Shown: positions 1 to 7,432 of the stretch, piece after piece
Layout: the number at the start of each line of letters is the position of its first letter
Position numbering within the stretch: the first letter of the stretch is position 1
Position numbers and translations under genes: made by a program
Assembly: GCA_045811525.1 (NCBI GenBank)
Contig: JBJMTV010000005.1
Coordinates: forward strand, 1 to 64,000
DNA length: 64,000 nucleotides
DNA from: VAZQ01 sp045811525
Lineage (GTDB): Bacteria; Pseudomonadota; Alphaproteobacteria; Rhizobiales; Xanthobacteraceae
Direction: 5' to 3'
Notes under the pieces: model-generated
The model's database searches: none
The model's input: the letters and a program-made list of their open reading frames with translations, nothing else
What the model was told of the DNA's origin: nothing

Positions 1-276
1 CACGCCGAAAAGAATGGCCGGTATCGGATCGCCGGTTGCAGTGGTCGATCCAAGGCCCAGCAGCAGAGCGAACGCCGTGTAGGGGTCCATGTTGAACGTG
101 AACGGCAGCAACATTGCCGTTCCCGCGAGCCCACCGATGCCCGGAACAATTCCGAGGACCAGTCCCATGACGCAGCCCGCCCCCAGATAGACGAGGCGGG
201 TCGGGTCCATCAAAATGAGGAACGCCTTCCCCGCCGAGGCTGCCATGAAGGCGAATTCGCCAGTAATCGATTCCAT
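1..276 (-). CDS. TctA-family large membrane subunit of a tripartite tricarboxylate transporter, 5' part only
   Basis: The minus strand from the ATG at 276 is open to the window edge and encodes the first 92 residues of a hydrophobic protein. It carries the TctA N-terminal pattern: a first membrane segment, then GLVLGIVPGIGG, then LLPFTFNMDP. TctA is the 12-TM translocation subunit of TTT systems, which take up carboxylates using a periplasmic Bug receptor and a small 4-TM TctB. The rest of the gene, and probably tctB and a receptor, lie outside the window. It is transcribed away from the TPP-dependent enzyme that starts 470 bp away, so the two units share an upstream region. A second, complete tctA lies at 26073-27599, so the genome has more than one TTT system. 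The family is clear; the substrate is not. Confidence 0.88.
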   Translation of the reverse strand, partial: MESITGEFAFMAASAGKAFLILMDPTRLVYLGAGCVMGLVLGIVPGIGGLAGTAMLLPFTFNMDPYTAFALLLGLGSTTATGDPIPAILFGV

Positions 277-746
277 GTGTCACGCGTCCCCAAGGTTTAT
301 CTCAACCACGCCCCAAGCTTGTCGAACAGGCACCAGTGATCCGTGCTCGTTCCTCGTCGCATGCAGCAACCCGCTGTCAGGTCGACCGTCTGGCGCAAGG
401 CAGACAGGACCATTTACAACGGGAAATCACAGTAAGCCTTCTTGCCTCCCCGTACTCTGTGCCCGAAGCACAAAACGGCTCCACTGGCTCGCGCCGCCAA
501 ACCGTGGTAGCCAAGCCCCTCTTTTCCCTGATGTAAGCAGAAGATCGCGTCATGGGAAAGTTGTTTAAGTGTAACGGTCAGGTGCGAGATGCCGCATGGC
601 GGCTCGTTTTCGTGGCATGCCACGCATTTCCGGCACATTACACGGTGAAAAAAGGACGTCGGTGGCTTTCGGCCATCGGGGAAATCTAGATGCTGGTGGG
701 GGCCGGTCCGGGCTACGGCCGGCCGACAAAGGGAGAAGGTGAGAAA
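277..746. other. Divergent intergenic region, tctA-like gene / TPP enzyme
   Basis: This 470 bp separates two divergently transcribed genes and has no open frame with recognisable protein similarity; the frames crossing it are non-coding. It should hold both promoters. The only distinct element I see is the palindrome at 611-624. Confidence 0.6.
611..624. promoter_or_regulatory. Perfect 14-bp palindrome, candidate operator
   Basis: The sequence CGTGGCATGCCACG is its own reverse complement over 14 bp and lies 122 bp before the ATG of the TPP enzyme, inside the divergent intergenic region. A dyad of this length fits a dimeric repressor or activator site serving one or both genes. No regulator gene is adjacent, so the operator role is inferred from symmetry and position only. 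Confidence 0.4.
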
Positions 747-2510
747 ATGCACTTGGACAAGATTGTAGGAAAGCCGGACGATAAGGTGGCCTGGGGCAGC
801 GATATCGCTGCCCAGATGCTGCGCCGGTTTGGAATTCCATTTATCAGCCTCAACCCAGGCGCGAGTTATCGGGGATTTCACGATAGTCTGGTCAATCATC
901 TCGGGAATGAGAATCCCGGCATCATCGTCTGCCTGCATGAGGACCATTCGGTTGCGATCGCGCACGGTTATGCCAAGGCAACCGGCGAGCCTATGGCCTG
1001 CGTCCTGCACAGTAACGTCGGGCTGTTGCACGGGATGATGGGTCTGTTTAACGCCTGGTGCGACCGTGTGCCGATGATCGTGCTCGGCGCGACCGGCCCT
1101 GTCGCCTCCGAAAAGCGCCGTCCCTGGATCGACTGGATCCATACCTCGCGCGACCAGGGTGCCTATGTCCGCTCAATCATCAAATGGGACGACCAGCCGA
1201 CGTCGCCGCATGCGCTCGTGGAATCCATGGTGCGCGGCAATTTGCTGACACGTTCGGTGCCGACCGCACCGGTATATATCGTGCTCGACGCCGGCTTTCA
1301 GGAGCAACGGCTGGACAAGGAGCCGGAATGGCCTGACGTTAAGCGCCACCAGCCGCCGAAGCCGCCGCGTCCGGCCAAGGAGACGCTCGATCAGATCGTT
1401 TCCATGATTTCGAGCGCCAAGAAGCCCATCATGCTGCTCGGTCGCGGCTCACGCCAGGAGCCGTATTGGCAGCCGCGCATCAAGCTCGCCGAACGGATCG
1501 GCGCCTGTGTGTTTACCGACCTCAAACAGGGGGCGATGTTCCCGAGCGATCATCCCGCCCATTACGCCGAGCCGTCCAACGCGATCCCGCCCAAGGCGCG
1601 CGAATTGATGTGTGAGGCCGACCTCATCCTGGCGCTCGACTGGATGGATCTTGGCGGTGCGCTCCGGCAGGCCAAGGGTACCGGCACTGTCACTGCCAAG
1701 ATCGTTGCCTGCTCACTCGACCAGACGCTCCATACCGGCGCCAACATGGAATACCAGGAGCTGTGGCCGGCTGACGTCTTTGCCGCGACGAACGGTGATA
1801 CCATGGTGGCCGAGCTCATCGCAGCACTCGGCGAGGGCCGCAAGGACCCATGGAAAGCCAAGCTGCCGCCGAAGAAGCAAAAGGGGAACGGCGCACTTAC
1901 CATGGAGGCCGTTGCCCAGACCCTGCGCGATCAATTCAACGATCCGGAAAACGTCACGTTCTGCACGCTTGGGCGCGGCTGGCCCATCGACCTTTGGCCC
2001 TTTGAGAATGGTCTCGCCTATCTGGGAAAGGACGGTGGGGGTGGGCTGGGCTCCGGCCCGGGTCTCTCCGTCGGCGGAGCGCTGGCGCTCGCCGGCACCG
2101 GCCGCTACGCGGTGTCGATGCTGGGAGACGGGGATTTCTGCATGGGGGTGACGGCCGTTTGGACCGCGGTGCGACACCGCATCCCGCTCCTCATACTGGT
2201 CAACAACAACCGCTCTTACTTCAATGATGAGTTGCACCAGGAGACCGTCGCGCGCACGCGCGGCCGCGATGTGCGCAACCGCTGGATTGGGCTACGCATG
2301 GAGGATCCGGCGCCTGACATCGCGAAGCTCGCACAGGCCCAGGGGGCGGTTGGCATTGGGCCGGTCACAACGCCAGCCGCGGTAAAAAGTGCCATCTCAC
2401 GCGGCGTCGTTGTGCTGAAAGCGGGTGGCGTTTGCGTGATCGACGTCCACGTTGACCCGCCGCCCGAGCGCTCCGATGGTATCGGTCAGCGGGCGACTGG
2501 CGCTTGCTAG
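747..2510 (+). CDS. Thiamine pyrophosphate-dependent enzyme, acetolactate synthase / decarboxylase family
   Basis: A 587-residue protein with the three-domain layout of the acetolactate synthase / benzoylformate decarboxylase superfamily. The N-terminal Pyr domain has the cofactor-activating glutamate in CLHEDHSVAIAHG (Glu65). The central domain runs to about residue 370. The C-terminal PP domain has the ThDP/Mg motif, GDGD at 460-463 followed 23 residues later by NNN at 486-488. The start is ATG 747 behind GGGAGAAGGTGAG; an in-frame ATG at 690 adds 19 residues without a better ribosome site. The family decarboxylates or ligates 2-keto acids, but divergent members like this one cannot be assigned a substrate from sequence. 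Divergence from a TctA gene suggests a role in breaking down an imported carboxylate. Confidence 0.9.
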   Translation: MHLDKIVGKPDDKVAWGSDIAAQMLRRFGIPFISLNPGASYRGFHDSLVNHLGNENPGIIVCLHEDHSVAIAHGYAKATGEPMACVLHSNVGLLHGMMGLFNAWCDRVPMIVLGATGPVASEKRRPWIDWIHTSRDQGAYVRSIIKWDDQPTSPHALVESMVRGNLLTRSVPTAPVYIVLDAGFQEQRLDKEPEWPDVKRHQPPKPPRPAKETLDQIVSMISSAKKPIMLLGRGSRQEPYWQPRIKLAERIGACVFTDLKQGAMFPSDHPAHYAEPSNAIPPKARELMCEADLILALDWMDLGGALRQAKGTGTVTAKIVACSLDQTLHTGANMEYQELWPADVFAATNGDTMVAELIAALGEGRKDPWKAKLPPKKQKGNGALTMEAVAQTLRDQFNDPENVTFCTLGRGWPIDLWPFENGLAYLGKDGGGGLGSGPGLSVGGALALAGTGRYAVSMLGDGDFCMGVTAVWTAVRHRIPLLILVNNNRSYFNDELHQETVARTRGRDVRNRWIGLRMEDPAPDIAKLAQAQGAVGIGPVTTPAAVKSAISRGVVVLKAGGVCVIDVHVDPPPERSDGIGQRATGAC

Positions 2511-2574
2511 CAAGGGCCTTGCGCGCGCTGCGTTGAATATTGGCAATGAGGCAACGGCGGCGAAAAGGTGTTGC

Positions 2575-2940
2575 GTGACTGAAAACCCGAATGAGCCCTG
2601 GCCGACGGAGTTGCGGCTGCACAAAGACCGCAAAACTCTGACCGTGCTTTTCGATACGGGTGAAAGCTTCAATCTCAGCGCCGAGTATCTGCGGGTGAAG
2701 AGTCCGAGTGCCGAGGTACAGGGACATTCTCCCGACGAGCGCAAGACCATTGCGGGCAAAAGCACTGTCGGCATTCTGCAAATTCACCCGATCGGCAACT
2801 ACGCGGTGCGCCTGGTGTTCGACGACTCACATTCGACCGGTATCTTTACCTGGGATTACCTGCTTACATTGGGCCGTAACCATGCGCAAAATTGGCGCGA
2901 TTACCTTGACGACCTGTGCAGCAAAGGGCTCTCAAGATAG
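2575..2940 (+). CDS. DUF971 (GBBH-like N-terminal domain) protein
   Basis: From the GTG at 2575, preceded by GAAAAGG with 6-7 bp spacing, this encodes 121 residues. The small domain has the features of DUF971 proteins: an early LRLHKDRKTLTVLFDTGE strand pair, LSAEYLRVKSPSAEV, and the later QIHPIGNYAVRLVFDDSHSTGIFTWDYL block ending near a Tyr/Leu helix. The same fold occurs as the N-terminal domain of gamma-butyrobetaine hydroxylase and in Fe-S-linked small proteins. It lies 64 bp after the TPP enzyme in the same direction and could be co-transcribed. A longer in-frame start at 2452 would overlap the TPP gene and lacks a ribosome site. Function unknown beyond the domain. Confidence 0.85.
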   Translation: MTENPNEPWPTELRLHKDRKTLTVLFDTGESFNLSAEYLRVKSPSAEVQGHSPDERKTIAGKSTVGILQIHPIGNYAVRLVFDDSHSTGIFTWDYLLTLGRNHAQNWRDYLDDLCSKGLSR

Positions 2941-3094
2941 CCGTTTCCCGAGCTTGTCGGCATTTTTCGGCTTATTGACACCCCTTTCGGGCCTTGCAAG
3001 GCGCCGAGTAAGTACCCAATACCTGTTTCTACTCTAACGTGCTTGCGTTTTGCCCAAACTGGGGCCAAACATCTCCCCCTCAAAGGAGCCCGCA

Positions 3095-3403
3095 ATGGCG
3101 AGACAATCCAAAATATCTGCAATGTCGATAGAAGCGCTCATTAATTTGCGTGATGAGGTCACCACCGCCCTTTCCCGCAAGGCGGACCAGCTGAAAGGCC
3201 AGCTCGCAAGGCTTGCCGGCGGAAATGGCTTCCACACGGGTACGTCCAAGCCTGGCAAGCTGAAAGGCCGCAAGGTTGCACCGAAGTACCGCAGCAGGAA
3301 AAATCCCAAGCTCACCTGGGCGGGAAGGGGTGCGACGCCGCTTTGGATGCGCGAGGAGATGAAGGGCACAAAGCTCAAGAAGGATAATTTTCTCATAAAA
3401 TAG
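3095..3403 (+). CDS. H-NS family nucleoid-associated protein
   Basis: A 102-residue basic protein starting at ATG 3095 behind a strong AAAGGAG. The N-terminal half, with SIEALINLRDEVTTALSRKA, is a predicted coiled-coil oligomerisation helix. The C-terminal half contains KGRKVAPKYRSRKNP and TWAGRGATPLWM, matching the AT-hook-like DNA-binding loop of the H-NS/MvaT/HvrA type found in alphaproteobacteria. Such proteins bind AT-rich DNA and often silence horizontally acquired genes. It stands alone beside the degenerate region at 3.4-4.1 kb. Family confident; regulated targets unknown. Confidence 0.9.
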   Translation: MARQSKISAMSIEALINLRDEVTTALSRKADQLKGQLARLAGGNGFHTGTSKPGKLKGRKVAPKYRSRKNPKLTWAGRGATPLWMREEMKGTKLKKDNFLIK

Positions 3404-3632
3404 TACCTTTTCCTCATCGGTGAGCCCCTAACTTTCGTTAGCTCCGGCGCCCGCTCCACTGGTCTTTTTGGCTTCACAATCTCCGTTCCCGACGTTGGGT
3501 TCGCAGAGTTTGTGCGCAATCTTGGGTAGCAATGCTGGGTCCGAATGACGGCACCGCGTTGCCGCCGAATGATCGGTTGCGCTCAGCGCGCAGCGCTGTT
3601 GGGGTGTTCACGCGTGTGACACCGCGCACCTA

Positions 3633-3819
3633 GCTCTCCGCGATACTTTTTACGCGGATGCCATTCAGTCGAGCGGCGGCGTCCGAAGTTCTATCCAGCT
3701 GTGTATCGCTCAATTCGTCTGATTGCCTCGGTGATGTCCTCCACAAGGTCTGCGTCTCTGCGCTTAGACATAGGCCAGGGTCTTGCGGATGCTCTCCGCG
3801 ATGCTTTTCACGCGGATAC
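3633..3819. repeat. Pair of 29-bp imperfect direct repeats (3633-3661 and 3791-3819)
   Basis: The two 29-mers begin GCTCTCCGCGAT and match at 26 positions; all three differences are transitions. Read on the minus strand both encode IRVKSIAES, and two of the three nucleotide differences fall at synonymous third positions (GTA/GTG and AGT/AGC). The second copy lies inside the 3764-3892 frame, the first just before a stop. This looks like an old duplication of coding sequence. Confidence 0.65.
3691..3771 (-). pseudogene. HepT-like (DUF86) toxin gene remnant, N-terminal 26 codons
   Basis: The minus-strand frame from ATG 3771 reads MSKRRDADLVEDITEAIRRI and continues for six more residues to an in-frame stop at 3691. 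This matches the opening helix of HepT/DUF86 proteins, toxins that pair with MNT-domain nucleotidyltransferase antitoxins. Full-length proteins have about 110-140 residues, and the RX4-6HXY active site would be far downstream, so only a stub remains. The ATG overlaps the stop of the preceding frame (TATGTCTAA), the coupling usual in such operons. Assignment rests on a short stretch. Confidence 0.55.
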
Positions 3820-3892
3820 TCTCGAAGCTGAGCTCAGGTGTTGTCCGACGACCGGCAGTGCCACACACAAATGCCCATTGAGCCTCATCCAT
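3764..3892 (-). pseudogene. Short frame upstream of the HepT-like remnant, possible partner remnant
   Basis: The 42-codon minus-strand frame from ATG 3892 ends with SIRVKSIAESIRKTLAYV and overlaps the HepT-like start by 8 bp. The overlap suggests it is the 3' end of the upstream gene of a two-gene module, but I do not recognise the sequence and cannot confirm an MNT antitoxin. It begins 15 bp after the GIY-YIG remnant ends, so its 5' part has probably been lost or replaced. Confidence 0.35.
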
Positions 3893-3907
3893 TATTGGGA
3901 GTCTGGC

Positions 3908-4057
3908 CTATCGTAGCCGCTTGTTTGCAAACGCTCGGCCCGATGCAGATTTCAGATATCGCTCGAACTCCACGGCCTTTTGCTCGTTGGAGAACGCGAT
4001 GTACGTCTCTAGGTCCCACCGTCTGTACTTAGCCGTATGTGGTGAACGCCCGGAGGC
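3908..4057 (-). pseudogene. GIY-YIG endonuclease-like protein remnant, C-terminal part
   Basis: On the minus strand about 50 codons read ASGRSPHTAKYRRWDLETYI, then AFSNEQKAVEFERYLKSASG, ending in RAFANKRLR and a stop at 3908. This is the conserved second half of small UvrC-like GIY-YIG proteins, which normally have 80-100 residues and a catalytic GIY...YIG N-terminus. Sequence upstream (4058-4088) does not continue the domain and runs directly into tRNA-Val. The nuclease signature is therefore missing and the gene is 5'-truncated at the tRNA. Similarity of the retained part is strong. Confidence 0.7.
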
Positions 4058-4088
4058 TTGCCAGCCGTAGCTGCGAAGCAGCGAAGGC

Positions 4089-4163
4089 TGGTGGGCGCTG
4101 TAGGGATTGAACCTACGACCTCTCCCGTGTGAAGGGAACGCTCTCCCGCTGAGCTAAGCGCCC
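4089..4163 (-). tRNA. tRNA-Val (anticodon CAC)
   Basis: The minus strand folds into a canonical 75-nt tRNA. The acceptor stem is GGGCGCT/AGCGCCC (4157-4163 with 4093-4099), the D-arm is GCTC...GAGC, the anticodon stem-loop is TTCCC-TTCACAC-GGGAG with anticodon CAC, and the T-arm contains GTAGGTTCAATCCCTAC. The discriminator base A is followed by an encoded CCA at 4089-4091. The anticodon reads GUG valine codons. Its 3' end faces the region of gene remnants, a typical target for integrases. Confidence 0.96.
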
Positions 4164-4221
4164 GCACCAGTGCAGGATCTAAGCCAGCAAGCGATCAAGT
4201 CAAGCGCGCCCAAGAGCTCGG

Positions 4222-5514
4222 TTACGCGCCGTTCGCCTGCGGCAGCCGTGAAGCGTGACTCTGTAATGCTCGAATGCGGTCGGCCAACGTGCCCTTGGCT
4301 TCCCCGCCGGCCGGTGCAACCGAAGGCGCGGCGTTGCCGTTTGCGCCGTTCGGCGGATGCCCCTGCGCGGCCCCCTCGCTATTGAGTATGGCATAGACTG
4401 GAGAGTCCGGCCCTTCCAGCGCGGCCGTGAGCCGCGCCACCTCGGCGGCGACATCGTTGATACGCTCACGCAGGACGGCATTTTCGATGTGCTCGTTAGA
4501 ACGGCCGTTCTGGCCTGCCTGCTTCATTGCGACGATCTCATGCTCGAGCTTGCCGCACTCCTCGTGTGCCTGCCGCAGTTGCTCCTCGAGCAAAGCCTTC
4601 TCGCGCGTGATCTCCTGGGACGCAGCACGATGCCTGCTCTCCGCTGCGGCGAGCGCCGAGCGAGCCTCCACTTCATCCTTCTGTAATGCTGCGGCCTCAT
4701 TGCGCAGCCGGTCGGATGCCGTTTCGCCATCGGCCATCAGGCGGCCTTGTTCCTGCAATCGGGCATTGAGCTCCTCGACGCGACGGGCGAGAACCTCGGA
4801 TTCGGTCTTCTGCACAACGAGCGCCCGGTCGAGATCGCCTATCCGACTGGTGAGCTGCTCGGAGTTGGCGCCTTCCTCGCGCAGCCGCGTATTCAACAAG
4901 TCCAACTCGGAGGTCTTCTGCTCGTATCGTGCACGCAGATCCTTCATCTCCTGCTCGTAGGCTTCGAGCTGTCCTTCCATAGCCTCGGCCTGGGCACGCA
5001 ATGCCAGCAACTCGACGCGCTGCGTGTCGGCAGCCGCGGAGGTCTCGTTAAGGCCGCCGCTCAGCCTTACCACTTCAGCTTGGGCCGTGGCCAAATGCGC
5101 TGTGGTTTGCTCCAGCGTCGCCTGCTTCGTGTTGAGCTCGGCGCGCAGGGTCGTGAGCTCCTCGGTCGAGTGCTTTTCCTTGGCCTCGAGCGCAAACAGG
5201 GCTGCAGTTTTCTCGCCCAGATCGAGCTTCAGCCGGCTGATCGCTTCCGCCTTTTTACCGATGTCGGCGAGCTGACCGGTGGTCTTGGCCTTCAGCTGCT
5301 CGATGGTCATCTCCAACCGCCGCGTCGACATCGCGAACTCGGCGCGCAGCTGATCCTTCTCTGCTTGGATTTCGGCCATCGAGAGCGGCGTCAGCGCCTC
5401 CAGTCGGCGCCTGGTGAGACGCACCGCACGGTTATGCACGAGTGGAATGATGCCAAGCACCAGCAGAGCCGCCGCGATAAACCCAATGCCCGCGAACATC
5501 AGCGGCTCGATCAT
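4222..5514 (-). CDS. N-terminally membrane-anchored coiled-coil protein
   Basis: From ATG 5514 this encodes 430 residues beginning MIEPLMFAGIGFIAAALLVL, one N-terminal membrane helix followed by a basic stretch (HNRAVRLTRRRLEAL). Residues about 45-375 are almost continuous heptad-rich coiled coil, full of Glu, Lys, Arg, Ala and Leu. The last 60 residues are a Gly/Pro/Ala/Asn-rich disordered tail. An upstream in-frame ATG at 5583 adds 23 residues without a hydrophobic or ribosome-site justification. The layout suggests a scaffold extending from the inner membrane into the cytoplasm. I do not recognise a named family, and there is no RmuC nuclease core. It lies just beyond tRNA-Val and downstream of eipA in the same direction. 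Confidence 0.8.
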   Translation of the reverse strand: MIEPLMFAGIGFIAAALLVLGIIPLVHNRAVRLTRRRLEALTPLSMAEIQAEKDQLRAEFAMSTRRLEMTIEQLKAKTTGQLADIGKKAEAISRLKLDLGEKTAALFALEAKEKHSTEELTTLRAELNTKQATLEQTTAHLATAQAEVVRLSGGLNETSAAADTQRVELLALRAQAEAMEGQLEAYEQEMKDLRARYEQKTSELDLLNTRLREEGANSEQLTSRIGDLDRALVVQKTESEVLARRVEELNARLQEQGRLMADGETASDRLRNEAAALQKDEVEARSALAAAESRHRAASQEITREKALLEEQLRQAHEECGKLEHEIVAMKQAGQNGRSNEHIENAVLRERINDVAAEVARLTAALEGPDSPVYAILNSEGAAQGHPPNGANGNAAPSVAPAGGEAKGTLADRIRALQSHASRLPQANGA

Positions 5515-5690
5515 GAAGGACGCCTCCGGAAGACCTTTAAGCGTTTGTTTACCAGAATGGCACGGCAGCTTTCCTGCCGCCACGGCGCGGGCGAGTCATC
5601 GCGGACGTGGCATTCAGGACGTGCGCTTGCGCGCCTCCGCAACGGCGTGCGCCGGATGCGCAATACGGAGCTGGCCGAAGGCGTTGAGAC

Positions 5691-6290
5691 CTAGAACGGA
5701 TTCCACGTCGCTGCCGGCGTGAACTTAAGGTAGCCGACATTTGCGCCCAGCCGCAGCCCAAGGCCCGTGCGGATCGGTACCACGACAATATTATTCGAGG
5801 TGAGGGCCGTCATACCCAAGCCGCCGACAAAATAAGCCGACCCGTCAAGTCCGGCGAAGCGCTGATAGATCGCTTCCGTCGCGGGCAGGCTATAGACGAG
5901 CATCATACTGCGGGCGCCTTCACCCCCGAAGTCGAAGCCGAGCGAGGGGCCCTGCCAGAAAACCCGCAGATCGCCGGCGTTCTTGGTGTAAAGAATTCCC
6001 TCGCCGTAGCGCAGCCCGACGGCCACCGCGCCGCCAGCCTCCTGGCCCAGGATATAGCCGTTGGGCAGCCCCCATTGGCTCCCTGCTTTTTCTACGAGCT
6101 GGGCCAGCCCTCGCGCCACGCCGCCAAAAAACCTATGTCCCGCATCCACGATCTCATTCGAGGAGTATTGCCCTCCTCCCTCCGGTCGCGGTTGTGCCGG
6201 TGGGGGGCTCGTCTGGGCAGCAGCCGGGAGGACGCTTGTCACAGTGACGAGCGCCAGAAGGAGAGCGGCGGTCCGTGTCACGGCACGCAT
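5691..6290 (-). CDS. eipA: EipA/DUF1134 periplasmic envelope protein
   Basis: A 199-residue secreted protein. Residues 1-25 (MRAVTRTAALLLALVTVTSV then LPAAA) are a signal peptide with a cleavage site near AAA-Q. The mature part contains the DUF1134 pattern: IVDAGHRFFGGVARGLAQ, LRYGEGILYTKNAGDLRVFW, GPSLGFDFGGEGARSMMLVY, and the C-terminal TGLGLRLGANVGYLKFTP. In Brucella abortus the DUF1134 protein EipA is a CtrA-controlled periplasmic factor needed for envelope integrity. Here ctrA lies 8 kb away, but I see no clear CtrA box just upstream. The leader instead holds a 19-bp tandem duplication at 6321-6358. The longer in-frame start at 6416 would bury the signal peptide and is rejected. Confidence 0.88.
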   Translation of the reverse strand: MRAVTRTAALLLALVTVTSVLPAAAQTSPPPAQPRPEGGGQYSSNEIVDAGHRFFGGVARGLAQLVEKAGSQWGLPNGYILGQEAGGAVAVGLRYGEGILYTKNAGDLRVFWQGPSLGFDFGGEGARSMMLVYSLPATEAIYQRFAGLDGSAYFVGGLGMTALTSNNIVVVPIRTGLGLRLGANVGYLKFTPAATWNPF

Positions 6291-6320
6291 CGAATGCTCC
6301 GTTCCTAGAATTGGGTAAAT

Positions 6321-6358
6321 CCGCATACGCCAGCTTTGCCCGCATACGCCAGCTTTGC
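6321..6358. repeat. Perfect 19-bp tandem duplication upstream of eipA
   Basis: Two adjacent exact copies of ccgcatacgccagctttgc occupy 6321-6339 and 6340-6358, starting 31 bp upstream of the eipA ATG. That position covers the probable promoter or 5' leader. A third partial copy is not present. It could be replication slippage or a duplicated regulator site. Confidence 0.85.
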
Positions 6359-6446
6359 GGCCAAAGCGCAACCGAATCGCCGCATGATCGGCAACACTAT
6401 GACGACACCGCGGCACGGACGGAAGTTGCCGTGCAACCGTTTTGGC

Positions 6447-7286
6447 TTAAACAACTCCGCGCTCGCGTGCGCCCCATGCAATGAAAGCGGGGACACGGAA
6501 GTTTGCTGAAATTCGCCCGTACTCGAGCGGACTGCCATCCGGGGCCGAAATGCTCCCGCCGGCCGCGACCAGCAGAGCGTGCCCGGCCGCCACGTCCCAT
6601 TCACAAGTTGTCGAAAAACGCGGATACACATCCGCCGCACCCTGCGCGATTTGGCAAAACTTGAGGGCGGATCCGCAAGCGACACGCTGCGCAATTGGCA
6701 GATTCGCCAGGAATGCCTCAGTGAGCGGATCAAGATGCGAACGGCTGATTGCGGCAATCAAGCCGGAAGTGGGGCAGGGCCGCGCACGGATGGCTATGCC
6801 TTGTCGGGGGGCAGTGCCCGATGTTCCGGGTGCGAACTGCAGACGCTCAGCACCCACTCCGGCGATGCCGCGCCATAGAAGACCCTGGACCGGCGCCGCC
6901 ACGATCCCGAGTCGCGGCACACCTTCGCAGACCAAGGCGACGTTTATGGTGAATTCATCACGGCCAGCGACCAGCTCGCGAGTTCCATCAAGCGGGTCGA
7001 CCAGAAAAAACTGTGCGGATAGCGCCTGAGGAGCCGCATGCCCCGCTGCCTCCTCGGACACAATCGACACGCCCGGCAGTAGCCCGGCGATTCCCTCGAG
7101 AATTGCTGCCTCTGCGGCGCAATCAGCAGCTGTGACGGGCGAGTCGTCGGGCTTCGCATGGACCGCCAGCCGGCCGGAACGGGCGCTGAGAATGGCGGCA
7201 GCGGCCGCGGACACCACGGTCGTGAGCGGGTCGAGCAACCCAACCAATCCTCTGGTTTCTTCGTCCACCTCAAGCTGTCTTTTCAT
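6447..7286 (-). CDS. cysQ: 3'(2'),5'-bisphosphate nucleotidase, CysQ (inositol monophosphatase superfamily)
   Basis: From ATG 7286 the protein has 279 residues. It shows the Mg-dependent phosphatase motifs in order: KPDDSPVTAAD near residue 45, then a Glu-Glu in SIVSEEAA, the metal core DPLDGTREL, and the C-terminal EWDVAAGHALLVAAGG. CysQ removes the 3'-phosphate from PAP/PAPS, recycling by-products of sulfate assimilation and transfer. The combination of EWD and GTREL fits CysQ better than inositol monophosphatase. An upstream ATG at 7313 adds nine residues. It is divergent from chpT (146 bp apart) and reads towards eipA. Confidence 0.9.
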   Translation of the reverse strand: MKRQLEVDEETRGLVGLLDPLTTVVSAAAAAILSARSGRLAVHAKPDDSPVTAADCAAEAAILEGIAGLLPGVSIVSEEAAGHAAPQALSAQFFLVDPLDGTRELVAGRDEFTINVALVCEGVPRLGIVAAPVQGLLWRGIAGVGAERLQFAPGTSGTAPRQGIAIRARPCPTSGLIAAISRSHLDPLTEAFLANLPIAQRVACGSALKFCQIAQGAADVYPRFSTTCEWDVAAGHALLVAAGGSISAPDGSPLEYGRISANFRVPAFIAWGARERGVV

Positions 7287-7432
7287 GCGGACGCGTACCG
7301 CCGGGTACGCCACGGGTTCCGTCTTGGCAGTTTCAGCACCCGTCGTGTATCACAGCCGCGCCGCGTCGCTTCTACCGAATCGCGTCGCTGCGTGGTTCTG
7401 CTTACCCGAGGTCCGCTGTCGGAGACGTCCTC

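Larger units (their letters stand above)
3404..4088. other. Degenerate region between H-NS-like gene and tRNA-Val (gene remnants)
   Basis: This 685 bp holds no intact gene. On the minus strand it contains in order, moving away from the tRNA 3' end, a C-terminal GIY-YIG fragment, a 42-codon open frame and a HepT-like N-terminal fragment with a premature stop. A diverged direct repeat lies within it. Position directly beyond the tRNA 3' end and the mixture of nuclease and toxin-system pieces suggest an eroded mobile segment. No duplicated tRNA 3' end was found, so element boundaries are not defined. Confidence 0.6.

Noticed and set aside
414..1142. Long minus-strand frame (242 codons) opposite the TPP enzyme
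   Set aside because: Antisense shadow of a clear TPP enzyme; no domain and a composition typical of reverse-complement GC-rich coding sequence.
3404..4088. Complete HepT/MNT toxin-antitoxin system or intact GIY-YIG gene
   Set aside because: Both are truncated; catalytic residues of each are missing, so they are recorded as remnants.
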